Part shown: one piece after another, positions 48,161 to 57,926 of the stretch
How positions within the stretch are numbered: position 1 is the stretch's first letter
Layout of the letters: each line of letters opens with the position of its first letter
Source of the DNA: Rhodobacteraceae bacterium F11138
GTDB taxonomy: Bacteria > Pseudomonadota > Alphaproteobacteria > Rhodobacterales > Rhodobacteraceae
DNA length: 64,000 bases
Direction: 5' to 3'
Assembly (NCBI GenBank): GCA_016521575.1
Contig: JAEKDP010000004.1
Location: forward strand, 1 to 64,000
Notes under the pieces: generated by a model
Databases searched by the model: none
The model's input: the letters and a program-made list of their open reading frames with translations, nothing else
What the model was told of the DNA's origin: nothing
Translations under genes and position numbers: made by a program

Positions 48161-51100
48161 TCAGCGTTTTACGAAGTTGCTTGCCAATCCCTTGATCTGG
48201 GTTCCGTTCATCCCGGCCCGCCGCAGGATCGTGGTCAGATTGCCGGTCGGCTGTTTTTCAATATCCGCAAGAGACACGATGCCTTTTGCACGCAACAGTT
48301 TCGCGGCGTTCGGGTTGTCGGCCAGCACGACGTCGACAGGTTGTTCCTTGCGCAGGGAAACCACCAGTTTCTCCTGCGCCTTGCGGACTTCTTCCAGTTC
48401 GGCCTTTGCTTTCGTGATGACCTTTTCGCTTTCGACACGTTCTGTCTTGATCTGTTCCAGATCCGCCATGCTCTTGCGCAAGCTGTCTTGCAGCGCGCCG
48501 ACTTCTCCGGCCAGCTTGGCGCGATCCTCGGTCAGGCGGCGCACCTCGGTTTCGGTCTCGGACTTCTTGAGCACCAGATCATCCAGCCGTTTGGCAAAGG
48601 CGTCCAGCTCACCGGTGGGCAGGGACGGTTGCTCAAAGCCGGCGCTGGTTCCGCCGGTTCGGTCTTTGCCGGGCAGCTCGATATTCGAGATGACCTTTTC
48701 GACCCGCGCCTTGGTCTGGGCATCGGTTTCATAGGGCAGTTTGCCGGACCCTTTGCGGATCACCACATAGTCGACGACCTTGCCACCGCTGGTCATCATC
48801 GCGATCTTGTCTCCGGGTTCGGGCTGTCGTTTGCCGATGACCTCACCAGAAATGCCGCCCATCTCGGTGATTTTTGCCAAGGGATCACCGACGTCATCCA
48901 GATCGATGACCTCGTCGCTGACATCATACCCGTTGCCGGTCAGGATCTCGTTGGCGGTCGCAGGCGGCAGCCGCGTCACATCGGGCTTCACGTTTACCAT
49001 CTTTCCCGACAGGTCCGGCTGATAGACAATGCCCGGATCATAGATCACATCGGGCCGGGTCTTGGGCGGCCATAGCGGGTCTGGTTCGGGTTCGACGACG
49101 GGAATCCGATCAGGCCTTGGCTCAAACAGCCGATCATCCCACTTGCCCAGCCAGTCGTCTATGCCGACATTGGGCTTGTCGGGGATCGTACAGCATCGCT
49201 CTTTCGTCTTTTCGAAAAGGGCGTCGATCTGCGAGCCAAAGAAATACCGGTGCGCGCGCCAGGTCAGCGCCTGTTTGCGGCAACACAGGGCGCAGAGTTC
49301 GGTGATTGCGCCGGGGCGATCACCGGCCGGGTCCATTTTCAAACACCCGACAGGAACCAGATAGGGGGCTTTGCCCGCTTGCGGCGGGCAGGGCGGCAGC
49401 AGGTGCAGACATTCACAGGCGTTGCGATCCTCTTCTTCGGCATTGGCCAGAATGCCGATCTTGGCCGCCTCCAGCTGCATCCGGCGGCGGTCGCGTGCCG
49501 CACCACGCAAATCGTCCGGGTTCATTTCCTTTTCCGCCAAAAGGATGAGGTCCTGTATCTCTTTTGCCCGTTCGGGGGTGGCATTGGCTGCGTATTCCTC
49601 GACCAGGGTCTTGTTCACCGCCTTGGCCACCTTGCCATCCGTTTCCGACAACGGAACGGCCCCCGCCAGCGTCTTGCGGTTGGCCCAGACATTCAGGACG
49701 CTTTCGACGACCTTGCCTTCGTGAGGCTTGAGCGGTCGATAGATATTGCCAAAATCAACCTTCTTGTGGCCCGCGACACAGGCGTCGACCGCTTCGCGAT
49801 AACCGCGGTCGGCGGGTCCGAAAGCCGTGGCCCGGTCCGACAGGTGCAGTTCCAAACGCCCGTTTTCGCCTGCGGCCATGGACAGGCAGATTTCACCGTC
49901 TTTTTCCAGAATCGCACGCAGATCGCCATGGATATTTTCAGGTTTCAGTTCGCGCAGATCAAAGCTGCCGCTTTTGACGTCGATCAACTGGCCCGCGCGG
50001 TTCAGGATCGTTCCGCCGCTCCAGGCGACCGTGGTTCTGAACCGTGTCGGCAGGGTCAGTCGAATGCCGCAGATCACCCCCCAGTCCATCATCAGGCGCA
50101 ACACCCGTGTGATCGCGGTATCATCCTGAACTTTGCACATTTTTTCAAGCGCTTGATGAACGGTCTTCACGTCCTCGAACCGTTCACAGCCATCGCTGGG
50201 GTGATAGGCAACCTGGGTCGCATCCAGATCGCAGAGACTGTTCAAAGCCTCTGCCACGTTTTCAGAGTTATCAAAGAAATCAGGGCACTGTGGATCAAAG
50301 CTGATGTGCGTGGCCGGGATGTCGGTCAGGGGCGGAAAGCTCAGCCTGCGAGTGTCGGAATCGCTCAGCTGGCGGGGCTTGCCTTCCTCGATCGTAAAGA
50401 GCGCGCAAAAGTGATGCGCGACCCCTTCGGGCAAGGCGTTCTTGTTGTCGGTGCCTCCGAGCAGCCTGATGCGGTCCTGCTGGGCGGCAAAACGGCGCAA
50501 TTCGACCAGCCAGTAATCCCCTGCAAGAATTTCGGCATCCTTGAGCGCCAGTTCCAGCGTGAAAGAGTCCAGCGTCAAACCTGCGGTTCCAGAATTCAGG
50601 TTCATCTTGCCGGTGCCGATAGCGTCCTTGACCGAATTGCTGGACAGATCCAGTGTGCAGGCCCCATCCCAACGGCGGACATGCGAGAACGGTTTGCCGC
50701 CGTTCTTGCCCGTGCCGGGTTCGGCAATCGGATGCAAGACGGCGGACAGGGCCGGGCGTTCGGGGGCATGATCCGCATCGAACCAACCGATCTGCGCCTC
50801 GGTCGCATCCGAAAAGAATTCATATGCCGATTTGGCGCGGGCAAACGTGTCGCGGGCGGTGACATCTTCGAGCGCGGCGGTTTCCTCGATCGCGGCGGCG
50901 TTTTCATGCGACCATGCCAGCCGCACTGAAATCGGGTGGCCGGCCTCGTTGCGACCGACGCGGATGACTTCTATGCGGAACAGCGCGTTGGGCACCGTGG
51001 GGACGATGTCGATCTGATCGGCGCAGGGGTCGCAGTCATCGACGGCGATCTCGGTGTTCTTGGGCTTGACCGATGCCAGAGCGTTTCCGGTTCGCGCAAA

Positions 51101-51640
51101 GGCCCCCTTGCCGTTGGCCATCTGCTCCAGAAGGGCCTTTAGCCCGTCTTCGTCGTCGTATCGCAGGCTCTTGATCTGGGTCATCGTGCGGGTGCGATAT
51201 GTGGTTTCCGCGCCATGCAGCCCGGGATCGGCCAGATAGGGGTCCTGCATCGCAAACACCGGGCGTTCCCACAGGTCGGCATAGAGCAACGCATTTTTTT
51301 CCGGCAGCCTCGGACCCAAGGGAAGATCCGCCTGATCGGCAAACAATCCCAGCGGGCCGTCGCCCGGCTTGCCCGATGCCGCCCGCACCTGGCCCTGTTT
51401 GCCCTCGGCCATGATCCAGCCGGGGGCCAGCGCCGGGCCGTCCCCGGAGATGACGACCGCGCCGTTCCGGGCGGGGCTGCCCGATCCGACGGTGACCGCA
51501 TTCTGCGCTTCGTCGCGCGCCTGGTGGATCTGCCCGGTTTCGGTAAGATCCGCGTCGGTGACCATGCCCCCCTGAACATGGGCGGTGTTGGAATACCGCT
51601 GGTCCGGACGATGGCTGAACCGCGAGTTTGAGCCCTTCAT
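48161..51640 (-). CDS. Large DUF6519-like eCIS protein with coiled coil and HhH end
   Basis: The 1159-aa protein starts FSHRPDQRYSNTAHVQGGMV followed by TDADLTETGQIH, matching the pattern of DUF6519-type proteins ('F.r.k.YS.V..QQGRV.lDAD.NE') that occur in eCIS and tail loci. The middle is Cys-containing (NACECLHLLPPC, LCALCCRK). Residues ~870-1000 contain PASTA-like units (TANEILTGNGYDVSDEVIDL). A coiled coil (~1000-1100) and a helix-hairpin-helix-like end (AKLLRAKGIVSLADIE ... LTTILRRAGMNGTQIKGLA) close it. It may be a tail-fibre or receptor-binding component; the role is not established. Confidence 0.65.
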   Translation of the reverse strand: MKGSNSRFSHRPDQRYSNTAHVQGGMVTDADLTETGQIHQARDEAQNAVTVGSGSPARNGAVVISGDGPALAPGWIMAEGKQGQVRAASGKPGDGPLGLFADQADLPLGPRLPEKNALLYADLWERPVFAMQDPYLADPGLHGAETTYRTRTMTQIKSLRYDDEDGLKALLEQMANGKGAFARTGNALASVKPKNTEIAVDDCDPCADQIDIVPTVPNALFRIEVIRVGRNEAGHPISVRLAWSHENAAAIEETAALEDVTARDTFARAKSAYEFFSDATEAQIGWFDADHAPERPALSAVLHPIAEPGTGKNGGKPFSHVRRWDGACTLDLSSNSVKDAIGTGKMNLNSGTAGLTLDSFTLELALKDAEILAGDYWLVELRRFAAQQDRIRLLGGTDNKNALPEGVAHHFCALFTIEEGKPRQLSDSDTRRLSFPPLTDIPATHISFDPQCPDFFDNSENVAEALNSLCDLDATQVAYHPSDGCERFEDVKTVHQALEKMCKVQDDTAITRVLRLMMDWGVICGIRLTLPTRFRTTVAWSGGTILNRAGQLIDVKSGSFDLRELKPENIHGDLRAILEKDGEICLSMAAGENGRLELHLSDRATAFGPADRGYREAVDACVAGHKKVDFGNIYRPLKPHEGKVVESVLNVWANRKTLAGAVPLSETDGKVAKAVNKTLVEEYAANATPERAKEIQDLILLAEKEMNPDDLRGAARDRRRMQLEAAKIGILANAEEEDRNACECLHLLPPCPPQAGKAPYLVPVGCLKMDPAGDRPGAITELCALCCRKQALTWRAHRYFFGSQIDALFEKTKERCCTIPDKPNVGIDDWLGKWDDRLFEPRPDRIPVVEPEPDPLWPPKTRPDVIYDPGIVYQPDLSGKMVNVKPDVTRLPPATANEILTGNGYDVSDEVIDLDDVGDPLAKITEMGGISGEVIGKRQPEPGDKIAMMTSGGKVVDYVVIRKGSGKLPYETDAQTKARVEKVISNIELPGKDRTGGTSAGFEQPSLPTGELDAFAKRLDDLVLKKSETETEVRRLTEDRAKLAGEVGALQDSLRKSMADLEQIKTERVESEKVITKAKAELEEVRKAQEKLVVSLRKEQPVDVVLADNPNAAKLLRAKGIVSLADIEKQPTGNLTTILRRAGMNGTQIKGLASNFVKR

Positions 51641-51674
51641 GGCAATGTCTCCTTCATATCATTCACCCGCCCGC

Positions 51675-53348
51675 TCACGCCAGTTCGGGCGGGGTCTGGG
51701 CCAGCAATGGATCGTAGCGCAGGGCGATCTCTTGCCCCAATGGCAGGAATGCCGTCAGTTTCTTTTCCAGCGCCCGGCGCCCGGCGGCGAGATAAAGATG
51801 GTGCCCGGCACCCATTTCGCCTTCGTCCTCGGCTCCGGCCGCGATCGAGTCCGGTGCCGTCGTGTCCAGTACGGCACAGCCCGCTTCGCCATAGCGCGGC
51901 AATCTCAGCACGCAATGTCCATCCGGACCAGGCAGATACCGGGCGACGAACCGTGCCGGATCACTGGTGTTGCTGGATGAATTGCTCAGAAAGCAGTCTG
52001 CCTTGCCTGATGGTGGCTCAAACCGCGAGAAACGGATGCAACTGGATGCCGCATCGCAATTCAGGTTCGAACTGAGCGATCCTAACAGGCAATCCGACGC
52101 ATGAAGGCGGGCCAGATCGGTTTCGCCCAGAACCGTGCAATGGATCAGCTCAGCGAACCGGTTCGGACCGATAACAGCCCCCAACAGAGAGTCCGATGCC
52201 ACCAGCGGCGGTACAGACGGGGTATCCTTGTTGCCATTGCCACTCAGAACGACCCGTTCGGCAGCGGATCGCAGCAGGGTCACCCGCGCGCCATTCTGCA
52301 CCCGGATACGCGCGGCACGCTCGGGTCCGGTGTTGGGGGTAAATTGCCCTGTGAACAGAATGTCCTGAAACAGGATATCGGCCCCGGCGGGGATGGTCAG
52401 GTCGTTGCCCAGTTCGACAATCAACCGATCCGGCACAGGGCCGGGTTCGTCCATCAGATCCAGAATTTGGCGGGGTCCGATACGCCGGTTCCGATCGCTG
52501 GGTTTGATTTGCAGATCGCCGGGCGTGGGTATGGTCACGACCTTGAGACCGGGCGCAAAAAATCCGTCGGGCGGGCGCAGGTGCAGCAGGCTGCGGCGCG
52601 GATGCGGCCCGGGAGACACGGCGACCGACGGGTCGCGCAGATCCGGGCAACGGGCCGCACCATCGTCATATGCGCCGGGAAAACAGGGACTCCCGCCGGG
52701 TGCCCGCGGCTTCCAGTACACAGAGCGGCCTTGCGGCAGGGCGATACCGTCCCCGTCGCGCTGTGGAAACGTCAGGCGAAACAGTGGGTTCGCCCCGCCT
52801 GCATCCTGCACGGCGCGGTCCATGCGCCGCAGGTCGGGGCAGCCCATGGGCGGCGCGGTTCGTCCCAGCGGGTCGTCGTCTTCGTCATGGGCCGGCACCG
52901 AAAATGGCGGCAGCGTCTGGCGCGGGCAGGTCAGGGTCAGCTTCCAGCCCTCGCGCACCACGGTTTCCGCGCCCGAAACCACATCGCCTACAGCATCTAT
53001 ACTGTGCAGGGTGCCCTTGGATTTGGACCACAGGACCGAATTGTTCAATTCGTCCAACCGCCGGGCCGGATCGGGTGCCAGCAGATCGGCCCCGACCAGT
53101 TCCGCCAGATAGGGGATCAGCCAGGGCTGGATGCTGTACCCGTTGTCCGCCGCTTCGGCAAAGGCGTCCGCATAGGCCTGTTCGGTGGTGTGGCGGACCA
53201 GATCCAGCAGATGGCCGAACCCGTGCAGGTAGGCTTCGAGATCGGCCAGGTCTCCTGGTGGGCCGGTATCCCGATAGCGGTATTCTTCAGGAAGCTCGCG
53301 GTACAGCAATCGACCCGCGCGGCTGATGATGTCGTCGGGAAACTGCAT
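51675..53348 (-). CDS. Phage tail protein I-like baseplate protein with beta-helix extension
   Basis: The first ~150 residues match tail protein I-like baseplate proteins: LLYRELPEEYRYRD, FGHLLDLVRHTTEQAYADAF, PWLIPYLAELVGADLL and LNNSVLWSKSKGTLHSIDAV. The remaining ~400 residues form a repetitive, mostly beta region with short turns (VTIPTPGDLQIKPSDRN, IPAGADILFQDILFTGQF, TLLRSAAERVVLSG), suggesting a right-handed beta-helix. The unit would attach baseplate to fibre. It overlaps the baseplate J gene by one base (stop/start), so translation is coupled. Confidence 0.75.
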   Translation of the reverse strand: MQFPDDIISRAGRLLYRELPEEYRYRDTGPPGDLADLEAYLHGFGHLLDLVRHTTEQAYADAFAEAADNGYSIQPWLIPYLAELVGADLLAPDPARRLDELNNSVLWSKSKGTLHSIDAVGDVVSGAETVVREGWKLTLTCPRQTLPPFSVPAHDEDDDPLGRTAPPMGCPDLRRMDRAVQDAGGANPLFRLTFPQRDGDGIALPQGRSVYWKPRAPGGSPCFPGAYDDGAARCPDLRDPSVAVSPGPHPRRSLLHLRPPDGFFAPGLKVVTIPTPGDLQIKPSDRNRRIGPRQILDLMDEPGPVPDRLIVELGNDLTIPAGADILFQDILFTGQFTPNTGPERAARIRVQNGARVTLLRSAAERVVLSGNGNKDTPSVPPLVASDSLLGAVIGPNRFAELIHCTVLGETDLARLHASDCLLGSLSSNLNCDAASSCIRFSRFEPPSGKADCFLSNSSSNTSDPARFVARYLPGPDGHCVLRLPRYGEAGCAVLDTTAPDSIAAGAEDEGEMGAGHHLYLAAGRRALEKKLTAFLPLGQEIALRYDPLLAQTPPELA

Positions 53349-56332
53349 CAGATATCCTCCACGGTCACGGCGATGTTCCCGGCGCTGCCGGCCGGGATAT
53401 GGATGACCTGATGGGGCGTGGCGTAAATCGCCGCCACCGCATTGTCGCGTGTGGCGACGTTGCGGGGCCAGGGCCGGTCAAAGTTCGGGGGGCGCGGGTT
53501 GAACAGATCGTACCCGTTGCCCAGATCGAACCGGGTTGCAATCGCGTTCTCAATGCCGGGTACGGTTTCCAGAACGGCGAGAACTTCGCTGACATAGGCG
53601 GTCTGCGAAAAATCGCGCACCTCAAGGGAAAATGCTTTGGTCAAAGCGTCTTCTGCGGCGGACTTGATGTCGCTTTTGTCATTCACCGACAAATCGGCGC
53701 GCACGGTCACGCCCAGATGCAGCGGCAGGGTTTCGAATTCCCGGAAACTGATGCTGACCCCGGGAATACATTTGTTGAGGATTGCCGGGCGCAGGGTGTC
53801 CCGCAGACTATCGGTCAAGGCCGCCCCGCCGGTGGGCACCAGCGTCAACACCACGCGGCGCATCGCGGTGGGTGTGGCGATCTCTTTCGCATGGGCCCGC
53901 AGGATCGCGGCATTGCGCATCGCCAGGCGTTCGAAATCGGCCAGCGACACAGCCCGCCCGTTGGCCGTCATTCGCGACGGCGCGGACTGTCGCAACTTGG
54001 ACAGGGGTTCGCGATTCGCGCCACCCGAGGTATGAAAAGGTTGATATATTTCAATTACATATCGATGTTTCTTCATAGGTTTGGTGAATGCACGCGGTGG
54101 AATGCCGGTTCCTGCCAGGCCGGTTCCGACCCGGTGGCGCGTGACCACAACGTTGTTTTGCCCGGTGATCAGGCGGCGACGGAAATGGCACCGCAGCTTG
54201 CCGTCATCGGTCAGGGTCGTCGACCATGAACGGGTGCCCTCGGCGGTCGGGTCTATGTAGTCGCGGTAATCCCACCGCTGCCCGTTCACGGTCACATCGA
54301 TGTCGGGGATCACACCGGATTCCGTCGAGGTCGAAGGGATATGGCTGATGTCCTTGACCGCAAGTTCGAACACCTGCGCCGCGCGTTCGCCATCGCCTGA
54401 TCCCAGAACCTTGCTGCCCTTGGTTTCGCCATGGCTGACCATTGCCGTATTCAGATGAAATGTTGTCTCGCCCTTGGACCATCCGGCCGCCGAGTCGCTG
54501 GGGTCCAGCGCGATTTCAACGGTTTCATCGCCCTTCGGCGTGATTGCGGTCAGGGTCGCCAATATGTCCTGCGGTGTGTCGTTCCCCGTGCGGCTGATAA
54601 TCACCTGACGTCCGGGCTTCAAAAGCTGTCGCGCCGACTCGGGGATCGCGGACAGGGTCGCGGTTGCACCCGAAATCACCGCCTGCGGGTTTCGATCATG
54701 CCCGACGGCAGCCAAGCGCGACTTCAGCGGGCCGTGAAATTCGGTGTCTTCGTGATTGCCCGCCGGAGCCTGGCTGAACAGGACATGATATTCGCCGGAC
54801 GACACCCGCACCCCGTGCACCTGCAAAGCCAGCAATTCATCGCTTTTCAAGTCGCGCGCCACAAACCAGTCGTTTTCGGCCAGTCCTTTGGGCGGTTTGC
54901 CCAGAAAGCTGACCGTCCTTGTCGGGGCGGGGGTCTTGCCCGGCAGCACAACGGGTTTGCGGTGTTTGATCTGGCCCTTGATCGGCTTGGCGGATGGATC
55001 ACTGACATGCCCGCGACGGGTCTTGGGCGATGCGGGGCTGAACATCTGGCTCAGCGGTGTGTCATAGGGATCGGAATCTACAGGCGGCGTCTGGGCGCTG
55101 CCGGTGATGCCATACGGACCGCTGGCCCCCAGAAAGTACATTTTCCCGACGTCATGCGCCGCAAGCGCCTTGTTTGAATCATCCAGGGCAAAGGCCAGCA
55201 TCGGGCGCAGCCGGATATCCGTTTCGGCGCTGAGATCGGCGTTCAGGATCAGTTCATCTCCGATCACGTCCAGGACTTCGACCTGCACGATATCGCCATG
55301 ATCCAGCCATTCGACGATGTCGCCCTTGATGAATCCACCGCCCTCGGCGATCTTGACAACCGAGCCGCCAGACTTGGTCTGACGCAGCCCGGTGCGGACG
55401 TCATCAGGGGCGGTGAACAGCCGGGTGGACCAGCTGGGAAAACCGGATTCGGGGCGATCGGCAAAGGCAATACTGGCCGTTTCCGCATCCGCGTCATGGG
55501 TGATCGTATCGATCGAATGCGCCTCGCCCGTTGAGCCGTTGGCCAACACCACCAGATCGCCGGGGGCAAGGGTTTGATCCGAGGGAAGGTGCCAATCAAT
55601 CGCGGCCGGCGCGGTTGTCTTGCCAAAGGCAAGATCGCTGGGGTTTCTGTTCCAGCCCACGGCTCTGGCCGCATTCAGCGCGGGGTGGGCATCGACCCTG
55701 TCCAGTGTTTCGAAAATCATCGGTGTTCCGCCTTCGGCCGGCGTGTGTTTCATGGCCAGTCCGCGTTCGATCTGAACCGCGCCGAGGTCGTCCTTGAGGA
55801 TCAATGCCAATTTGGTGGTGGCCGAAGCCGGAGGTGTCGGTTGATAATTCACCATCGCCGCAAGCCGACGCAGGTTGTCCCATTGCGTGGCCGTGCGCAG
55901 ATAGCCTTCGTTGGCGTAGGCGTCGAGATAGCCCAGCAAAACATGGGTTGCGCGGCTGAAAGCCCGGTTTAGCTCCCAGCTGTAATCATCTGTTTTATCG
56001 TTGTATTGTTTCAGCAACCTTTCGGTGCGGCGGCCGCGTGTTTCCTGTTGGGGCGGCATTGCGGGCGCCAGACGTTTCCACGCGACACGGGCCGCGGCGT
56101 CGGCAGCATCGGGCCAATCCTCTTGCGCGCGCAGATAGATGTCGCGCCAATATTCCGGTGTGCGTGCGGTGTCCGGTGCGCCGCGCAGGTACAGACCCAG
56201 CATCGCGATGCGAAGCTCTTCCAGCCAGACCGCAGCGTCACCGTCGATATAGTCGAACCGCGACAGCCCGGCGCGGTTCCAGCGCGTCAGGTCGGGTTTG
56301 ATGTCAGGCCGATTGGGGTGAGAGAATGTCAT
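53348..56332 (-). CDS. Large baseplate assembly protein (J/Pvc12-like)
   Basis: The 994-aa protein has the features of the larger wedge protein in eCIS. An N-terminal helical part (WLEELRIAMLGLYLRGAPDT, LLKQYNDKTDDYSWELNRAF) leads into a long central beta-rich region. The C-terminus resembles baseplate J (LADFERLAMRNAAILRAHAK, VRDFSQTAYVSEVLAVLETV, PGIENAIATRFDLG). It would build the baseplate with the smaller J protein. The ATG at 56332 overlaps the upstream stop (ATGA) and is preferred to a longer upstream start. Confidence 0.85.
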   Translation of the reverse strand: MTFSHPNRPDIKPDLTRWNRAGLSRFDYIDGDAAVWLEELRIAMLGLYLRGAPDTARTPEYWRDIYLRAQEDWPDAADAAARVAWKRLAPAMPPQQETRGRRTERLLKQYNDKTDDYSWELNRAFSRATHVLLGYLDAYANEGYLRTATQWDNLRRLAAMVNYQPTPPASATTKLALILKDDLGAVQIERGLAMKHTPAEGGTPMIFETLDRVDAHPALNAARAVGWNRNPSDLAFGKTTAPAAIDWHLPSDQTLAPGDLVVLANGSTGEAHSIDTITHDADAETASIAFADRPESGFPSWSTRLFTAPDDVRTGLRQTKSGGSVVKIAEGGGFIKGDIVEWLDHGDIVQVEVLDVIGDELILNADLSAETDIRLRPMLAFALDDSNKALAAHDVGKMYFLGASGPYGITGSAQTPPVDSDPYDTPLSQMFSPASPKTRRGHVSDPSAKPIKGQIKHRKPVVLPGKTPAPTRTVSFLGKPPKGLAENDWFVARDLKSDELLALQVHGVRVSSGEYHVLFSQAPAGNHEDTEFHGPLKSRLAAVGHDRNPQAVISGATATLSAIPESARQLLKPGRQVIISRTGNDTPQDILATLTAITPKGDETVEIALDPSDSAAGWSKGETTFHLNTAMVSHGETKGSKVLGSGDGERAAQVFELAVKDISHIPSTSTESGVIPDIDVTVNGQRWDYRDYIDPTAEGTRSWSTTLTDDGKLRCHFRRRLITGQNNVVVTRHRVGTGLAGTGIPPRAFTKPMKKHRYVIEIYQPFHTSGGANREPLSKLRQSAPSRMTANGRAVSLADFERLAMRNAAILRAHAKEIATPTAMRRVVLTLVPTGGAALTDSLRDTLRPAILNKCIPGVSISFREFETLPLHLGVTVRADLSVNDKSDIKSAAEDALTKAFSLEVRDFSQTAYVSEVLAVLETVPGIENAIATRFDLGNGYDLFNPRPPNFDRPWPRNVATRDNAVAAIYATPHQVIHIPAGSAGNIAVTVEDI

Positions 56333-57522
56333 CCGGCTTCGCCTCCGTTCACGACGATCCGCAACATGCCGTTTTCCGGGCTGGCGCGTTCGGATCGGCA
56401 TGCGATGAATTCATCCGGCTCGACGGTGATCACACCATCGCCCGATTGATCGTGAAAGCCCTTTCCGACACGGCGAAACAGGTTCAGGCAGGCCACGGCC
56501 ACGCCTTCGACCCCCATCGCGGCTTCGATCACGTCCGAGGCATACAGCGCCTGTCCGAAATCCAGCCGCCCGGTTTCAAAGAAACCGCCCTGATCGGCCG
56601 AAAACACCTGCGCCAGCGCCTGTTTCAGTTCAGAGCGAAAATAGCCCGGGTTGGCACGGATCGACAGGGTCAGGGTGATGGCCGCCGGTTTGGCGGGCTC
56701 CAGAAACACTTCTGTGCCGATCATCCGGTAATCTTCGATCAGCCCGCGCAGAATGCGGCGCCCGGTCAGCGTGTCGCCGACCGGCGGCAGCGGCAGACGG
56801 CGATCGGTGTGATAGGCGGTGATCGCGTCCCACAGTTCGCGCCGCAACCCGTCCGGGATCGGCAGATCTGCGCCGCTGTGCAGCGGTTGATCCAGCGCGA
56901 TGTCATCTTCCAGCAGCACCGACACCAGAATGGTTTGCCACGCCCCGGTCCAGACCAGCCGTGCCCGCGCCAGGGCGACCAGGGGGTGGGTTTCCAACAC
57001 ATCAGAATGGTCGTTCAGCGTGACCATGCGGTTCTGTTCCGCAATCAGCCGTGGTCCGGCTGTGCGCGCGGCGTCCATCGCGCCGGGGTTGTCGCGCCAG
57101 AAGCCTTCGACCTGTTCGGCGATGTTCGGCTCGGGACGGTCGGCCAACAGCGCCGGGTCAATGCGTTGGGTGGCGTCATAGCCAATCAGTTTGAGCAACC
57201 GGCGCACGCTTTCGGGCCGCCGGGCGCTGTCCAGGAACCGCTCGCCCTGAACCCGGTCGATGGCATGGCTGGCGCGATCCAGTGCCGCCGCCAGCAATTC
57301 GACGATCACCACCTCCATATCCGCCGGAGTCCAGCGGCGGCGTTCGGGGAACCGGCTGGCCAGTTCCTGCATCATGAACAGACGGAAACTGTCGTAATCC
57401 CTTGCGGCCCAGTCAAAATCATCCTCGACCCCCGGAATGGGCAAGGGCAGCGTCGCGACACGTTCACCGCAATCCGGGCATCCGCCGTCAAAGATCAGCT
57501 TGGGCGGGGCAAGTTCAGCCAT
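56329..57522 (-). CDS. Baseplate J-like protein (Pvc11-like)
   Basis: The 397-aa protein begins with a CPDC pair (FDGGCPDCGERVATLP), then PGVEDDFDWAARDYDSFRLF and the baseplate J core RWTPADMEVVIVELLAAALD, RASHAIDRVQGERFLDSARR, PESVRRLLKLIGYDA. The C-terminal half has LSIRANPGYFRSELKQALAQ and DFGQALYASDVIEAAMGVEG, typical of this family. It connects the hub to the outer baseplate. It is spaced 2 bp after the gp25-like gene. Confidence 0.88.
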   Translation of the reverse strand: MAELAPPKLIFDGGCPDCGERVATLPLPIPGVEDDFDWAARDYDSFRLFMMQELASRFPERRRWTPADMEVVIVELLAAALDRASHAIDRVQGERFLDSARRPESVRRLLKLIGYDATQRIDPALLADRPEPNIAEQVEGFWRDNPGAMDAARTAGPRLIAEQNRMVTLNDHSDVLETHPLVALARARLVWTGAWQTILVSVLLEDDIALDQPLHSGADLPIPDGLRRELWDAITAYHTDRRLPLPPVGDTLTGRRILRGLIEDYRMIGTEVFLEPAKPAAITLTLSIRANPGYFRSELKQALAQVFSADQGGFFETGRLDFGQALYASDVIEAAMGVEGVAVACLNLFRRVGKGFHDQSGDGVITVEPDEFIACRSERASPENGMLRIVVNGGEAG

Positions 57523-57524
57523 GG

Positions 57525-57926
57525 TCAGACCTCGATCTCATGGATTTCTTCCTTTTGCAGGGCGGCGATCACATATCGGATCCGCACCAACAGAACTTCC
57601 GGGGCATCCGGTGGCGCGCCCACCGAGACCTGGATCGTCTTTGGATCAACCTCGCCGGTCAGGGCTTCGGCCAATGCCCCATAAAGTCGGTTTTGCGCGT
57701 ATTCCCAAAGGCTTGTGGCGTTTGGTTCAAACACATGCCGACGCGCGCCAAAGCCGAATTCCGGGCGGAAGACCCGTTCACCGGGCGAGGTAAACAGGAC
57801 CTGTTCAACCTGTTGGCGGATATGCTCAAACCGCGCCACCGTGGTTGCACCGTCGCGCTCCATGCGGAAGGGAAACGCCATATAGGATACGCGCGGCAAA
57901 GTGGAATTTACGACGGGCTTGCTCAT
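57525..57926 (-). CDS. GPW/gp25-like baseplate wedge protein (Pvc9-like)
   Basis: The 133-aa protein matches the gp25 lysozyme-like wedge family: VARFEHIRQQVEQVLFTSPG, ERVFRPEFGFGARRHVFEPN and LWEYAQNRLYGALAEALTGE. The motif 'EHIRQ...ll.T..GER...P.fG...' is the family signature and the part that clamps the sheath to the baseplate. It overlaps the spike gene by 4 bp and is followed 2 bp later by the J protein. Confidence 0.93.
   Translation of the reverse strand: MSKPVVNSTLPRVSYMAFPFRMERDGATTVARFEHIRQQVEQVLFTSPGERVFRPEFGFGARRHVFEPNATSLWEYAQNRLYGALAEALTGEVDPKTIQVSVGAPPDAPEVLLVRIRYVIAALQKEEIHEIEV

Noticed and set aside
49250-50929. 559-codon plus-strand frame within the 1159-aa eCIS gene
   Set aside because: It is antisense to a coding gene with clear domain features and has shadow-type composition.
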